Shown here: positions 1-8,311 of the stretch, piece after piece | Numbering within the stretch: position 1 is the first letter of the stretch | How the letters are laid out: every line of letters begins with the position of its first letter | NCBI RefSeq assembly: GCF_000720485.1 | Contig: NZ_JOAX01000034.1 | Span: 12,318 to 76,317 of the forward strand | DNA from: Streptomyces ochraceiscleroticus | Lineage (GTDB): Bacteria; Actinomycetota; Actinomycetes; Streptomycetales; Streptomycetaceae | Direction: 5' to 3' | Length of the DNA stretch: 64,000 nt | Position numbers and translations under genes: made by a program | Notes under the pieces: model-generated | Database searches by the model: none | Seen by the model: only the letters and a program-made list of their open reading frames with translations | What the model was told of the DNA's origin: nothing

Positions 1-91
1 AGGTGTCAAGAACAGTACCGTCGGCGGTGACGGTGGCGAGCCCGGCGGCGACGGCGCCGGTCGTACGGGAGGAGGCTGCTGCTTCGGTCAT
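1..91 (-). CDS. dapD: N-terminus of tetrahydrodipicolinate N-succinyltransferase (cut by window edge)
   Basis: Only the first 30 codons are present, read leftwards off the edge of the window from the ATG at 91. The visible peptide ends with TTGAVAAGLATVTADGTVLDT, which I recognise as the start of the actinobacterial DapD family. DapD succinylates tetrahydrodipicolinate in the lysine/meso-diaminopimelate pathway and so serves cell-wall synthesis. The catalytic left-handed beta-helix domain is outside the window, so the call rests on the N-terminus alone. A short Ala/Ser/Thr leader before the conserved part is normal for Streptomyces. Confidence 0.6.
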   Translation of the reverse strand, partial: MTEAAASSRTTGAVAAGLATVTADGTVLDT

Positions 92-134
92 GCGGAAAAC
101 CTAACCGGCGCGCCCCCGGCCTGGCGAACCGGTC

Positions 135-713
135 TCAGCGGTCAGACGCGGGACCGTCCGGTAGCGGCTCGTCGCCGACGACCCGCGCCACCTCGGCCCG
201 CACTTCGTCACGGTCGAACGGCCGGCCGGTGAGCAACGACTGCAGCAGCATCCCGTCGATCAGCGCGGAGAGCGTGCGGGCGGTGCCGGGCGAGTCGGTG
301 TACCGGCCGAGCACGTCCAGCGTGCTGTCCAGCCACTCGGCGGCAACCGGGCTCAGTGCGGGCCGCCGCAGCGCCGCGAGATACAGCTCGTACTCCATCC
401 GCACGCGGCCGCTGCGGCTCTCGTCCATGTACGCGGCCAGCAGGTCGGCGATCCGGTCCGCGAGCGGCGCGTCGCGCTCCAGGTACTCGGTCCAGCCCTC
501 CACCGTGGTGCCCGCCTCACCGCACACCTGCCGCAACGCGGCCACCAGCAGGTCGTCCAGCGACGCGAAGTGATACGTGGTGGACCCCAGTGGCACATCC
601 GCCTCGGCCGCCACCACACGATGGCTGAGCGCCCCGATGCCGCGCTCCTCGGCCACCCGGATCGCCGCGTCGATGATCCGCTGCCGTCGCTCGGGGTCGT
701 ACCGCCGCGCCAT
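135..713 (-). CDS. TetR-family regulator of the adjacent SMR pump
   Basis: A 192-residue TetR-type repressor. The N-terminal three-helix DNA-binding domain covers roughly residues 8-55, with the helix-turn-helix around 28-49 (ALSHRVVAAEADVPLGSTTYHF is the recognition region). The C-terminal ligand-binding half is typically variable. The start at 713 is chosen because homology begins at MARRYDPERRQ and because its ATG overlaps the stop of the SMR pump gene by one base (TGATG), implying translational coupling. The natural inference is a drug- or cation-responsive repressor of the pump and of itself. The likely operators are two copies of GTACG-NN-CGTAC in front of the pump gene. The ligand cannot be read from sequence. 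Confidence 0.88.
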   Translation of the reverse strand: MARRYDPERRQRIIDAAIRVAEERGIGALSHRVVAAEADVPLGSTTYHFASLDDLLVAALRQVCGEAGTTVEGWTEYLERDAPLADRIADLLAAYMDESRSGRVRMEYELYLAALRRPALSPVAAEWLDSTLDVLGRYTDSPGTARTLSALIDGMLLQSLLTGRPFDRDEVRAEVARVVGDEPLPDGPASDR

Positions 714-1033
714 CAGTGCGCACCTCCCAGATTCAGCACCACCACGCCACCGATGATCAGCGCGATCCCGATCAGCCGCGCCGCGTTCGCCGCCTCCCCG
801 AGGAAGAGCATCCCGATCGCCGCGATCACGGCGGTCCCGGCCCCCGACCAGATGGCGTACGTGGTCCCCACGCTCATCGTCTTCAGCGTCTGCGCGAGCA
901 GCACGAAGGCGATCAGATACCCCGCCGCGGTCCCGAGCGAGGGCCACAGCCTGGTGAACCCGTCGCTGTACTTCATCGCGGTGGTGGCCAGCACCTCCAC
1001 CAGTATCGCCGCACCAAGCGTCACATAGGCCAT
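713..1033 (-). CDS. Small multidrug resistance (SMR) efflux protein
   Basis: A 106-residue, four-helix membrane protein of the EmrE/SugE/QacE family. The conserved proton/substrate glutamate is E13 in helix 1 (AAILVEVLATT), and helix 3 contains the GTTYAIWSGAGTA block with the family tryptophan. SMR proteins work as antiparallel dimers that exchange protons for lipophilic or guanidinium cations across the membrane. Length matches the family exactly. The gene is the first of a two-gene unit with the TetR repressor, which starts on its last base. The start codon at 1033 lies only 2 bases from a palindromic operator, so a very short or absent leader is likely. Substrate is unknown; a guanidinium-type exporter cannot be excluded. 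Confidence 0.88.
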   Translation of the reverse strand: MAYVTLGAAILVEVLATTAMKYSDGFTRLWPSLGTAAGYLIAFVLLAQTLKTMSVGTTYAIWSGAGTAVIAAIGMLFLGEAANAARLIGIALIIGGVVVLNLGGAH

Positions 1034-1035
1034 AC

Positions 1036-1069
1036 GTACGAGCGTACACAACGATGCGTACGGGCGTAC
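1036..1069. promoter_or_regulatory. Tandem TetR operator, two GTACG-NN-CGTAC palindromes
   Basis: Two 12-bp palindromes with the same arms, GTACG-AG-CGTAC (1036-1047) and GTACG-GG-CGTAC (1058-1069), have centres 22 bp apart, about two helical turns. They sit directly upstream of the SMR start. Same-face spacing and position are what is expected of a TetR-family repressor that binds as two dimers. Binding by the neighbouring regulator is inferred. Confidence 0.6.
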
Positions 1070-1092
1070 ATAAACGGTGTCGGCTCCCGGGC

Positions 1093-1458
1093 TCAGTCCA
1101 GCAGCGTCTTCTTCGGCCGCAGCACGCAGAACTCGTTGCCCTCGGGGTCGGCGAGGACCGTCCAGGTGACGTTGGCGCCCTGGCCGACGTCCACCCGGCG
1201 GGCACCGAGGGCGAGGATGCGCGCGACCTCCGCCTCCTGGTCGTCGGGGGTGAGGTCGAGGTGGAGCCGGTTCTTGCCGGCCTTGGCCTCGGGGACGGGC
1301 AGGAAGACGATGCCGGGCAGCGCCTCGGCCGAGGCGCCGATGATCACCTCGTCCGCCTCCTCGAAGACGATCTGCCAGTCCAGGACGTCGGCCCAGAAGC
1401 GGGCCATGCGGTGCACGTCGTGCGCGTCGACGGCGATCTGGTACAGAGAAGAGGCCAT
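1093..1458 (-). CDS. VOC (glyoxalase/bleomycin-resistance fold) family protein
   Basis: A 121-residue vicinal-oxygen-chelate protein with the paired beta-alpha-beta-beta-beta modules of glyoxalase I relatives. The start MASSLYQIAVDAHDVHRMARFWADVL is the usual first module, and the C-terminal VLADPEGNEFCVLRP block is the typical second-module signature carrying a metal-ligand-type glutamate. Family members act in detoxification or small-molecule isomerisation or ring opening; substrate is not predictable. The ATG at 1458 is chosen by homology. An upstream in-frame ATG at 1494 would add 12 residues. Both starts lie in or beside a perfect 20-bp hairpin, which could limit translation from suf read-through transcripts. 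Not obviously co-transcribed with the SMR pair. Confidence 0.82.
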   Translation of the reverse strand: MASSLYQIAVDAHDVHRMARFWADVLDWQIVFEEADEVIIGASAEALPGIVFLPVPEAKAGKNRLHLDLTPDDQEAEVARILALGARRVDVGQGANVTWTVLADPEGNEFCVLRPKKTLLD

Positions 1459-1492
1459 GCCCGCCAGTGTGCCTGGCGGGCATGGCCTCTTC
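1448..1492 (-). terminator. Perfect 20-bp stem-loop after the suf operon, overlapping the VOC start codon
   Basis: Arms 1448-1467 and 1473-1492 are exactly complementary over 20 bp with a 5-nt loop (TGTGC). The hairpin begins 21 bp after the last suf-operon stop, so it is best read as that operon's terminator. There is no clear U-tract, as is common in Streptomyces. One arm contains the start codon and first codons of the VOC gene. Confidence 0.75.
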
Positions 1493-1513
1493 ACGCAATG
1501 ACGGTGGTGGTTC

Positions 1514-1879
1514 TCAGACGTTGAACCCCAGCGCGCGGAGCTGCTCGCGGCCGTCGTCGGTGATCTTGTCGGGGCCCCACGGGGGCATCCAGACCCAGTT
1601 GATCCGCAGCTCGTTGACGATGCCGTCCGTGGCGGACTTCGCCTGGTCCTCGATGACGTCGGTCAGCGGGCAGGCCGCCGAGGTGAGCGTCATGTCGATG
1701 GTGGCGATGTTGGCGTCGTCGATGTGGATGCCGTAGATCAGGCCGAGGTTGACGACGTCGATGCCCAGCTCGGGGTCGACGACGTCGTACAGGGCCTCGC
1801 GGACCTCTTCCTCGGTGGCCGGCTTGAGGGCCGCGGCGGGCGCCTCAGCGGTCTCCGCGGCGCTTGCGTTCTCGGTCAT
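1514..1879 (-). CDS. DUF59 / MIP18-type Fe-S assembly protein (SufT-like)
   Basis: A 121-residue protein with a short Ala/Glu-rich leader followed by a DUF59 domain: EEEVREALYDVVDPELGIDVVNLGLIY, then TLTSAACPLTDVIEDQ with the conserved cysteine, and the C-terminal WMPPWGPDKITDDGREQL. DUF59 proteins assist Fe-S cluster maturation or delivery (SufT, PaaD, MIP18). It is the last gene of the suf operon and its ATG overlaps the sufU stop by 4 bp, supporting coupled translation. The ATG at 1879 is preferred over the upstream in-frame start because of that overlap. The exact client proteins are unknown. Confidence 0.87.
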   Translation of the reverse strand: MTENASAAETAEAPAAALKPATEEEVREALYDVVDPELGIDVVNLGLIYGIHIDDANIATIDMTLTSAACPLTDVIEDQAKSATDGIVNELRINWVWMPPWGPDKITDDGREQLRALGFNV

Positions 1880-2334
1880 GCGGTCTTCGCCTCCTCGGAG
1901 AGGGCTTTGGCGGTCGCGTCCTTCCACGCCATCCAGCTCAGGAGGGCGCACTTGACGCGGGCGGGGTACTTGGAGACGCCGGCGAACGCGACCGCGTCCT
2001 CCAGCACCTCCTCCATGGCGTCATCGGGCTCGATCTGGCCCTTGGACTGCATCAGCTCCAGGAAGGTCTCCTGGATCCGCTGCGCCTCGCCGAGCTCCTT
2101 GCCGACCAGGAGTTCATTGAGGACGGACGCGCTGGCCTGGCTGATGGAGCAGCCCTGGCCCTCGTACGACACGTCTTCAATGGTCGCGCCGTCCAGGCGG
2201 ACGCGCAGGGTGATCTCGTCACCGCAGGTCGGGTTGACGTGATGCACCTCGGCGTCGCCGTCCCGCAAGCCCCGGCCGTGCGGGTGCTTGTAGTGGTCCA
2301 GGATGACGTCCTGGTACATGGAATCCAGCTTCAC
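1876..2334 (-). CDS. sufU: Fe-S cluster assembly sulfurtransferase SufU
   Basis: A 152-residue IscU-fold protein of the SufU type. Conserved ligands are visible: C37 and D39 in NPTCGD, C62 in EGQGCSIS and C129 in ARVKCALL. SufU is zinc-bound and accepts sulfur from the SufS persulfide, relaying it to the SufBCD scaffold. The position between sufS and the DUF59 gene is the standard Gram-positive order. The gap from sufS is 20 bp, and the gene overlaps the DUF59 start by 4 bp. Length and residues are complete, so it should be functional. Confidence 0.95.
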   Translation of the reverse strand: MKLDSMYQDVILDHYKHPHGRGLRDGDAEVHHVNPTCGDEITLRVRLDGATIEDVSYEGQGCSISQASASVLNELLVGKELGEAQRIQETFLELMQSKGQIEPDDAMEEVLEDAVAFAGVSKYPARVKCALLSWMAWKDATAKALSEEAKTA

Positions 2335-2354
2335 GGGTCAGTCAGTCCTCGTCC

Positions 2355-3611
2355 TCATCCGAAGAAATTACGGACGTGCTCCAGGCCGGCGACCAGGGCG
2401 TCGACCTCGGCCGGGGTGGAGTACAGATAGAACGACGCTCGTGTCGTCGCAGGAATTCCGTACCGCAGGCAGACCGGGCGGGCGCAGTGGTGGCCGACGC
2501 GGACCGCGATGCCCTCCTCGTCGAGCACCTGCCCCACGTCGTGCGGGTGGATGTCACCGAGCGTGAAGGAGATCGCGGCGCCGCGGTCCTCGGCCGTGGT
2601 GGGGCCGATGATCCGCAGGTCGGGGACCTCCAGCAGCCGCTTCACGGCGTACTCGGTGAGCGCGTGCTCGTGCTCGGCGATCCGCTCCATGCCGATGGAG
2701 TTGAGGTAGTCCACCGCCGCGCCGAGGCCGACGGCCTGGGCGATCGGGGGCGTACCGGCCTCGAACTTGTGCGGCGCCGGGGCGTAGGTGGAGGAGCTCA
2801 TCGAGACGGTCTCGATCATCTCGCCGCCACCGAGGAACGGCGGCAGGTCCTCCAGCAGCTCCTGGCGGCCCCACAGGACCCCGATGCCGGTCGGGCCGCA
2901 CATCTTGTGGCCGGTGAAGGCCACGAAGTCGGCCTGGAGCGCCTGGACGTCCAGCGGCATGTGCGGCGCGGCCTGCGAGGCGTCGAAGACGACGAGCGCG
3001 CCGACGTCCTGCGCCTTGCGGACGATCGCCTCGACCGGGTTGACCGTGCCCATGAGGTTGGAGACCAGGGTCAGGGAGACGACCTTGGTCTTCTCCGTGA
3101 TGATCTCGTCGATGTTGGAGAGGTCGAGCCGGCCGTCCTCGGTCAGCCCGAACCACTTCAGCTTCGCGCCCGTGCGCTGCGAGAGCAGCTGCCACGGCAC
3201 GATGTTGGAGTGGTGCTCCATCTCCGTGATGACGATCTCGGTCTCGTGGTCCACGCGGTAGGGCTCATCCGCCCAGCCCAGCATGTTCGCGACGAGATTG
3301 AGCGACTCCGAGGCGTTCTTGGTGAAGATCACCTCGTCGCGGCTCGGTGCGTTGATGAACTCGGCGACCTTGTCGCGAGCACCTTCGTACAGCGCCGTGG
3401 CCTCCTCGGCGAGCACGTGCACGCCTCGGTGGACATTGGCGTTGTAGCGTTCGTAGTACTCGCTCAGCACGTCGATGACCTGGCTGGGCGTCTGCGAGGT
3501 CGCGGCGCTGTCCAGGTAGACGAGCTTCTTCCCTTCGTGGACCTCGCGGCCCAGGATCGGGAAGTCCTTACGGATCGCCTCTGTGTCGAGGAGGCCCGGC
3601 AGCTGTGTCAC
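2355..3611 (-). CDS. sufS: Cysteine desulfurase SufS
   Basis: A 418-residue class V aminotransferase-fold enzyme. It removes sulfur from L-cysteine, forming alanine and an enzyme persulfide. The PLP lysine is in FTGHKMCGPTG, the PLP-site histidine region is TEMEHHSNIVPW, and the catalytic cysteine is C376 in VGHHCARPVC. The short active-site loop is typical of group II (SufS) desulfurases that need a partner, here SufU encoded directly downstream. Its start overlaps the end of sufC by 4 bp. The complete operon suggests that SUF is the main Fe-S pathway here. Confidence 0.96.
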   Translation of the reverse strand: MTQLPGLLDTEAIRKDFPILGREVHEGKKLVYLDSAATSQTPSQVIDVLSEYYERYNANVHRGVHVLAEEATALYEGARDKVAEFINAPSRDEVIFTKNASESLNLVANMLGWADEPYRVDHETEIVITEMEHHSNIVPWQLLSQRTGAKLKWFGLTEDGRLDLSNIDEIITEKTKVVSLTLVSNLMGTVNPVEAIVRKAQDVGALVVFDASQAAPHMPLDVQALQADFVAFTGHKMCGPTGIGVLWGRQELLEDLPPFLGGGEMIETVSMSSSTYAPAPHKFEAGTPPIAQAVGLGAAVDYLNSIGMERIAEHEHALTEYAVKRLLEVPDLRIIGPTTAEDRGAAISFTLGDIHPHDVGQVLDEEGIAVRVGHHCARPVCLRYGIPATTRASFYLYSTPAEVDALVAGLEHVRNFFG

Positions 3612-4372
3612 GCGGTAGCGCCACCCTTCACGTATGCCTCGTAGCCCTCGGCCTCCAGCTTGTCGGCCAGCTCGGCGCCGCCGGACTCGGCGATCCGGCC
3701 GTTGGCGAAGACGTGGACGAAGTCGGGCTTGATGTAGCGGAGAATCCGCGTGTAGTGGGTGATCAGCAGCGTGCCGACCTCACCGGACTCGCGGACCCGG
3801 TTGACGCCCTCGGAGACGATGCGCAGCGCGTCGACGTCCAGACCGGAGTCGGTCTCGTCGAGGATCGCGATCTTCGGCTTGAGGAGCTCCAGCTGGAGGA
3901 TCTCGTGGCGCTTCTTCTCACCGCCGGAGAAGCCCTCGTTGACGTTGCGCTCGGCGAACGCCGGGTCCATGTTGAGGCGCTCCATGGCCTCCTTGACCTC
4001 CTTGACCCACAGCCGCAGCTTGGGGGCCTCGCCGCGGATCGCGGTGGCGGAGGTGCGCAGGAAGTTGGAGACGGAGACGCCGGGGACCTCGACCGGGTAC
4101 TGCATGGCGAGGAAGACGCCGGCGCGGGCGCGCTCGTCGACGGACATCTCCAGGACGTCCTCGCCGTCGAGGGTGACGGTGCCGCCGGTGATCGTGTACT
4201 TGGGGTGACCCGCGAGGGAGTACGCGAGGGTGGACTTGCCGGAGCCGTTGGGGCCCATGATGGCGTGCGTCTCGCCCTGCTTCACGGTCAGGTCGACGCC
4301 CTTCAGGATCTCGCGCGGGCCGTTCTCGGCCTCGACGGAGACGTGCAGGTCGTGAATCTCAAGCGTTGCCAT
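3608..4372 (-). CDS. sufC: Fe-S assembly ATPase SufC
   Basis: A 254-residue ABC-type ATPase that binds SufB and SufD and drives the conformational change of the SufBCD scaffold. Walker A is MGPNGSGKST, the signature is SGGEKKR, and Walker B is IAILDETDSGLD; the LDETDSGLDVDAL block is diagnostic of SufC rather than a transporter ATPase. No membrane segments. The gene lies 7 bp after the Rieske ferredoxin gene and overlaps sufS by 4 bp. Confidence 0.96.
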   Translation of the reverse strand: MATLEIHDLHVSVEAENGPREILKGVDLTVKQGETHAIMGPNGSGKSTLAYSLAGHPKYTITGGTVTLDGEDVLEMSVDERARAGVFLAMQYPVEVPGVSVSNFLRTSATAIRGEAPKLRLWVKEVKEAMERLNMDPAFAERNVNEGFSGGEKKRHEILQLELLKPKIAILDETDSGLDVDALRIVSEGVNRVRESGEVGTLLITHYTRILRYIKPDFVHVFANGRIAESGGAELADKLEAEGYEAYVKGGATA

Positions 4373-4379
4373 GGGGAAC

Positions 4380-4703
4380 TCAGGACTCCTGGGTGACGGA
4401 GACGAGCACGTCGTCCCCTTCGATCTTTACGGGGTATACGGGGACGGGCTGCGTCGCGGGAAGGCCGGACGGCTTGCCGGTGCGGAGGTCGAAGCTGGAG
4501 CCGTGCAGCCAGCATTCGATGGAGCAGTCCTCCACCTCGCCCTCCGAGAGGGAGACGTTCGCGTGCGAGCAGATGTCGTTGATCGCGAACACCTCGCCCT
4601 CGGTACGGACGACCGAGACCGGGGTGCCGTCGAGCTCGACCCGCTTGGGGGTGTCTTCCTCGAGCTCGCTCAGCCCACAGGCTCGTACGAAGGTGGCGGT
4701 CAT
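4380..4703 (-). CDS. Rieske-type [2Fe-2S] ferredoxin in the suf operon
   Basis: A 107-residue soluble Rieske ferredoxin. The cluster ligands are in ICSHANVSL (C-x-H) and CWLHGSSFDL (C-x2-H), with a C-terminal strand typical of dioxygenase-type Rieske ferredoxins. Automatic annotation often calls such genes 3-phenylpropionate/cinnamate dioxygenase ferredoxin, but no dioxygenase is nearby. The placement between sufD and sufC, with a 4-bp overlap to sufD, suggests an electron-transfer role in cluster assembly. That role is inferred from operon context. Confidence 0.9.
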   Translation of the reverse strand: MTATFVRACGLSELEEDTPKRVELDGTPVSVVRTEGEVFAINDICSHANVSLSEGEVEDCSIECWLHGSSFDLRTGKPSGLPATQPVPVYPVKIEGDDVLVSVTQES

Positions 4704-5881
4704 GCTACGGACGCCTCCAGCTCGGCATCGATCTTGGCGATGAGGCGCTCCTCGACGTCCGGCAGGCCGATCTGCTGGACCAGCTCGGCGAAGAAGCCGC
4801 GGACCACCAGGCGACGGGCCTCCTCGGCGGGGATGCCGCGGGCCATCAGGTAGAAGAGCTGCTCGTCGTCGAAGCGGCCGGTCGCCGAGGCGTGGCCCGC
4901 GCCGACGATCTCGCCGGTCTCGATCTCCAGGTTCGGCACCGAGTCCACCCGCGCGCCGTCCGTGAGGACGAGGTTGCGGTTGAGCTCATAGGTGTCCGTA
5001 CCGGTGGCCGCGGCGCGGATGAGGACGTCGCCGATCCAGACGGCGTGCGCGTCCTGGCCCTGGAGGGCGCCCTTGTAGACGACGTTGGAGCGGCAGTTGG
5101 CCGCCTCGTGGTCGACGAAGAGGCGGTGCTCCTGGTGCTGGCCGTTGTCGGTGAAGTACAGGCCGTAGAACTCGGCCTCGCCACCAGGGGCGGCGTACGT
5201 CACGCGGGGGTTCAGCCGGACCAGGTCGCCGCCGAAGGTGACGACCACGGACTTGAAGGAGGCGTCCCGGCCGACCAGGGCGTTGTGCTGGCCGGCGTGG
5301 ACCGCGGTGTCGTCCCAGTCCTGGACGGAGACGACGGTGAGCTTCGCGCCGTCGCCGAGGAGGTAGTCGACGTTGGCGGCGAGCGTGGCGTCACCGGTGT
5401 GGTCGATGACGACGACGGCCTCGGCGAAGGCTCCCAGCTCGATGACCTGGTGGCCGTAGGCGACCCCGCCCTCGCCGTGGACGGCGATGCGGATGGGCTC
5501 GCTGAGCACGGTCTCCTTGGGCACGGAGACCACGGAGGCCTTCTCGAAGGAGCTGTACGCCTGCGCCGCGACCCGGTCGATGGGCTTGCCGGCCTTGCCG
5601 ACCCGCGCGTCGTCCCGGTCGGCGGTCTCGACCGTCACGCCCTCGGGCGCGTTGATCTCGACCGAGACGCCGCCGGTGGCGGTGGCGGTGCCGTCGTGGA
5701 GGCCCTTCAGGCGCTCCAGCGGCGTGAAGCGCCACTCCTCCTCGCGGCCGTGCGGCACCGGGAAGTCCGCCACGTCGTAGGACGGCGGGGCGCTCATCCG
5801 GGTGGCGACGGTGGACTCCGCGGCCACCGCGATCGAGCCCGAGGTGGTGGTACCCGCGGGGATGTTCTGAGCCTCAGCCAT
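4700..5881 (-). CDS. sufD: Fe-S scaffold protein SufD
   Basis: A 393-residue SufD protein: variable N-terminal region, a right-handed beta-helix core, and the C-terminal SufBD helical domain ending [29 protein letters not shown]. It pairs with SufB and two SufC subunits. The start at 5881 (MAEAQNIPAG) is preferred by my recollection of Streptomyces relatives. In-frame GTG (5899) and TTG (5911) codons upstream would add 6 or 10 residues, and no Shine-Dalgarno settles the choice. It follows sufB by 83 bp, the largest gap in the operon, and overlaps the Rieske gene by 4 bp. Confidence 0.94.
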   Translation of the reverse strand: MAEAQNIPAGTTTSGSIAVAAESTVATRMSAPPSYDVADFPVPHGREEEWRFTPLERLKGLHDGTATATGGVSVEINAPEGVTVETADRDDARVGKAGKPIDRVAAQAYSSFEKASVVSVPKETVLSEPIRIAVHGEGGVAYGHQVIELGAFAEAVVVIDHTGDATLAANVDYLLGDGAKLTVVSVQDWDDTAVHAGQHNALVGRDASFKSVVVTFGGDLVRLNPRVTYAAPGGEAEFYGLYFTDNGQHQEHRLFVDHEAANCRSNVVYKGALQGQDAHAVWIGDVLIRAAATGTDTYELNRNLVLTDGARVDSVPNLEIETGEIVGAGHASATGRFDDEQLFYLMARGIPAEEARRLVVRGFFAELVQQIGLPDVEERLIAKIDAELEASVA

Positions 5882-5964
5882 GGCTGTCGTAGTGCTCACT
5901 TTCTGGGTCAAGAAGTTTGCTGCGGACGGAGGGGGCCGGGCTGCCCGGCCCCCGGGGCGGTCGG

Positions 5965-7386
5965 TCAGCCGACCGAGCCCTCCATCTGCAGCTCGATCAG
6001 CCGGTTGAGCTCCAGCGCGTACTCCATGGGCAGCTCACGGGCGATCGGCTCGACGAAGCCGCGCACGATCATCGCCATGGCCTCGTCCTCGGAGAGGCCG
6101 CGCGCCATCAGGTAGAAGAGCTGGTCCTCGCTGACCTTGGAGACGGTCGCCTCGTGGCCCATGGACACGTCGTCCTCGCGGACGTCCACGTAGGGGTAGG
6201 TGTCCGAGCGGGAGATGGTGTCCACCAGCAGGGCGTCGCACAGCACGTTGGACTTGGAGCCCGCCGCGCCCTCGCCGATCTCGACCAGGCCGCGGTAGGA
6301 GGTCCGGCCACCGCCTCGCGCCACCGACTTGGAGACGATGTTGGAGGAGGTGTTCGGCGCCATGTGGACCATCTTGGAGCCGGCGTCCTGGTGCTGGCCC
6401 TCGCCCGCGAAGGCGATGGACAGCGTCTCGCCCTTGGCGTGCTCGCCCATCAGGTAGACGGCCGGGTACTTCATCGTCACCTTGGAGCCGAGGTTGCCGT
6501 CGACCCACTCCATGGTCGCGCCCTCGTAGGCCACGGCACGCTTGGTGACCAGGTTGTAGACGTTGTTCGACCAGTTCTGGATCGTCGTGTAGCGGCAGCG
6601 GCCGCCCTTCTTGACGATGATCTCCACGACGGCGGAGTGCAGCGAGTCCGACTTGTAGATCGGCGCCGTGCAGCCCTCGACGTAGTGGACGTAGGCGTCC
6701 TCGTCGACGATGATCAGCGTCCGCTCGAACTGGCCCATGTTCTCGGTGTTGATCCGGAAGTAGGCCTGCAGCGGGATGTCGACGTGCACGCCCGGGGGCA
6801 CGTAGATGAACGAGCCGCCGGACCACACCGCGGTGTTCAGCGAGGCGAACTTGTTGTCACCCGCCGGGATCACCGTGCCGAAGTACTCCTTGAAGAGCTC
6901 CGGGTGCTCCTTGAGCGCGGTGTCGGTGTCCAGGAACAGGACGCCCTGCTCCTCCAGGTCCTCGCGGATCTGGTGGTAGACGACCTCGGACTCGTACTGC
7001 GCGGCGACACCGGCGACCAGGCGCTGCTTCTCCGCCTCCGGGATGCCGAGCTTGTCGTAGGTGTTCTTGATGTCCTCGGGCAGGTCCTCCCAGCTGGCGG
7101 CCTGCTGCTCCGTGGAGCGGACGAAGTACTTGATGTTGTCGAAGTCGATGCCGGAGAGGTCCGAGCCCCAGTTCGGCATGGGCTTCTTGTCGAAGAGCTT
7201 CAGGCCCTTGAGGCGAAGCTTGAGCATCCACTCCGGCTCGTTCTTCTTCGCCGAGATGTCGCGGACGACCTCCTCGGAGAGGCCGCGCTTGGCGGAAGCG
7301 CCGGCGACGTCGGAGTCGGCCCAGCCGTATTCGTAGTTGCCCAGACCCTCGAGCTCAGGGTGAGCAGTCTCCGTGGGGAGCGTCAT
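5965..7386 (-). CDS. sufB: Fe-S scaffold protein SufB
   Basis: A 473-residue SufB. Recognisable blocks are [20 protein letters not shown] near the N-terminus, the beta-helix core with [20 protein letters not shown], and the C-terminal [20 protein letters not shown]. SufB carries the nascent [4Fe-4S] cluster in the SufBC2D complex. The start at 7386 overlaps the sufR stop by 4 bp. The reading frame runs upstream without a stop through sufR, so longer versions are artefacts. Confidence 0.96.
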   Translation of the reverse strand: MTLPTETAHPELEGLGNYEYGWADSDVAGASAKRGLSEEVVRDISAKKNEPEWMLKLRLKGLKLFDKKPMPNWGSDLSGIDFDNIKYFVRSTEQQAASWEDLPEDIKNTYDKLGIPEAEKQRLVAGVAAQYESEVVYHQIREDLEEQGVLFLDTDTALKEHPELFKEYFGTVIPAGDNKFASLNTAVWSGGSFIYVPPGVHVDIPLQAYFRINTENMGQFERTLIIVDEDAYVHYVEGCTAPIYKSDSLHSAVVEIIVKKGGRCRYTTIQNWSNNVYNLVTKRAVAYEGATMEWVDGNLGSKVTMKYPAVYLMGEHAKGETLSIAFAGEGQHQDAGSKMVHMAPNTSSNIVSKSVARGGGRTSYRGLVEIGEGAAGSKSNVLCDALLVDTISRSDTYPYVDVREDDVSMGHEATVSKVSEDQLFYLMARGLSEDEAMAMIVRGFVEPIARELPMEYALELNRLIELQMEGSVG

Positions 7387-8249
7387 GCGGGGTTCCTCCC
7401 GGCCGTGCTTGCAGATGCTGTGGTGGTCTTTGTGATGCGGTGGTCGGCCTTGCCGGTGGCCTTCGCCGCCCTGGGAGGGCCCTGGGCCTTGGGGGCGCCC
7501 TGGGCAGTCGCCTTGGGTACGAAGGTCGTGCAGACACCGTCGCCGTGGGCGATGGTGGCAAGACGCTGCACGTGGGTCCCGAGCAGGCGCGAGAAGACCT
7601 CGGTCTCCGCCTCGCACAGCTGAGGGAACTGCTCGGCCACATGGGCGACCGGGCAGTGGTGCTGGCAGAGCTGTTCACCTTGCTGCAGATGGGGGGCGCT
7701 GCGCGCCGTAGCAGCGTACCCGTCCGCGGTCAATGCCTTCGCAAGGGCCGCCGTGCGCTCCTCGGGCGACGCGGCCTCGACCGCCGAGCGGTACTCCGCC
7801 GCCTGGGCCTCCAGCCGGGCGCGGGCGAACTCCGCGACCGCGGCCTCGCCGCGCTCGCCGCCGCCCGCGGCCTGCGCGATCCAGCGCAGCGCGTCGGAGG
7901 CCAGGCTGTCGTATGCCTGGTCGAAGGCGTCCCGGCCGCAGTCGGTCAGCGCGAACGCCTTGGCGGGGCGGCCCCTGGAGCGTGTGCCGTACACCCGCTT
8001 CTCGCGGGGCTCCACGACACCCTCGGCCACGAGGGCGTCGAGATGGCGGCGGACGGCGGCCTGGGTCAGCTCCAGCCGGAGCGCCAGCTCGGCGGCGGTG
8101 GAGGGGCCATGGTCCAGAATGGAGCGCGCCACGCGATTCCGCGTGCCGTGCGCCTCGTCCTGGGCGGTGACCTGCGCAGAGGCGGAGGTCACCGGCCCGG
8201 CGGCCGGAGTGGCCGCGGGAACCTGTCGATCCTCGCTCGCGTATTTCAC
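7383..8249 (-). CDS. sufR: Fe-S-sensing repressor SufR (winged-helix regulator of the suf operon)
   Basis: A 288-residue regulator. The N-terminal winged helix (about residues 33-95, [23 protein letters not shown] then the [18 protein letters not shown] wing) is followed by an effector domain rich in conserved cysteines: [17 protein letters not shown] and DGVCTTF, the [4Fe-4S]-ligand pattern of SufR. The family represses suf when clusters are plentiful. GTG at 8249 is the chosen start; TTG at 8285 would add 12 residues. The C-terminal 40 residues are Ala/Lys/Thr-rich and probably disordered. It is the first gene of the operon, upstream of and overlapping sufB, so autoregulation with the whole operon is expected. 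Confidence 0.92.
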   Translation of the reverse strand: MKYASEDRQVPAATPAAGPVTSASAQVTAQDEAHGTRNRVARSILDHGPSTAAELALRLELTQAAVRRHLDALVAEGVVEPREKRVYGTRSRGRPAKAFALTDCGRDAFDQAYDSLASDALRWIAQAAGGGERGEAAVAEFARARLEAQAAEYRSAVEAASPEERTAALAKALTADGYAATARSAPHLQQGEQLCQHHCPVAHVAEQFPQLCEAETEVFSRLLGTHVQRLATIAHGDGVCTTFVPKATAQGAPKAQGPPRAAKATGKADHRITKTTTASASTAGRNPA

Positions 8250-8311
8250 AACGACATTGTTGCGTAATTCTTCAGACCAGGACAAGCCTCACTGGTACAC
8301 GGCCGTGGTGG

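Noticed and set aside
5899..5911. Longer sufD start codons (GTG 5899, TTG 5911)
   Set aside because: No better ribosome site than the ATG at 5881 and no homology in the extra residues; kept only as alternatives.
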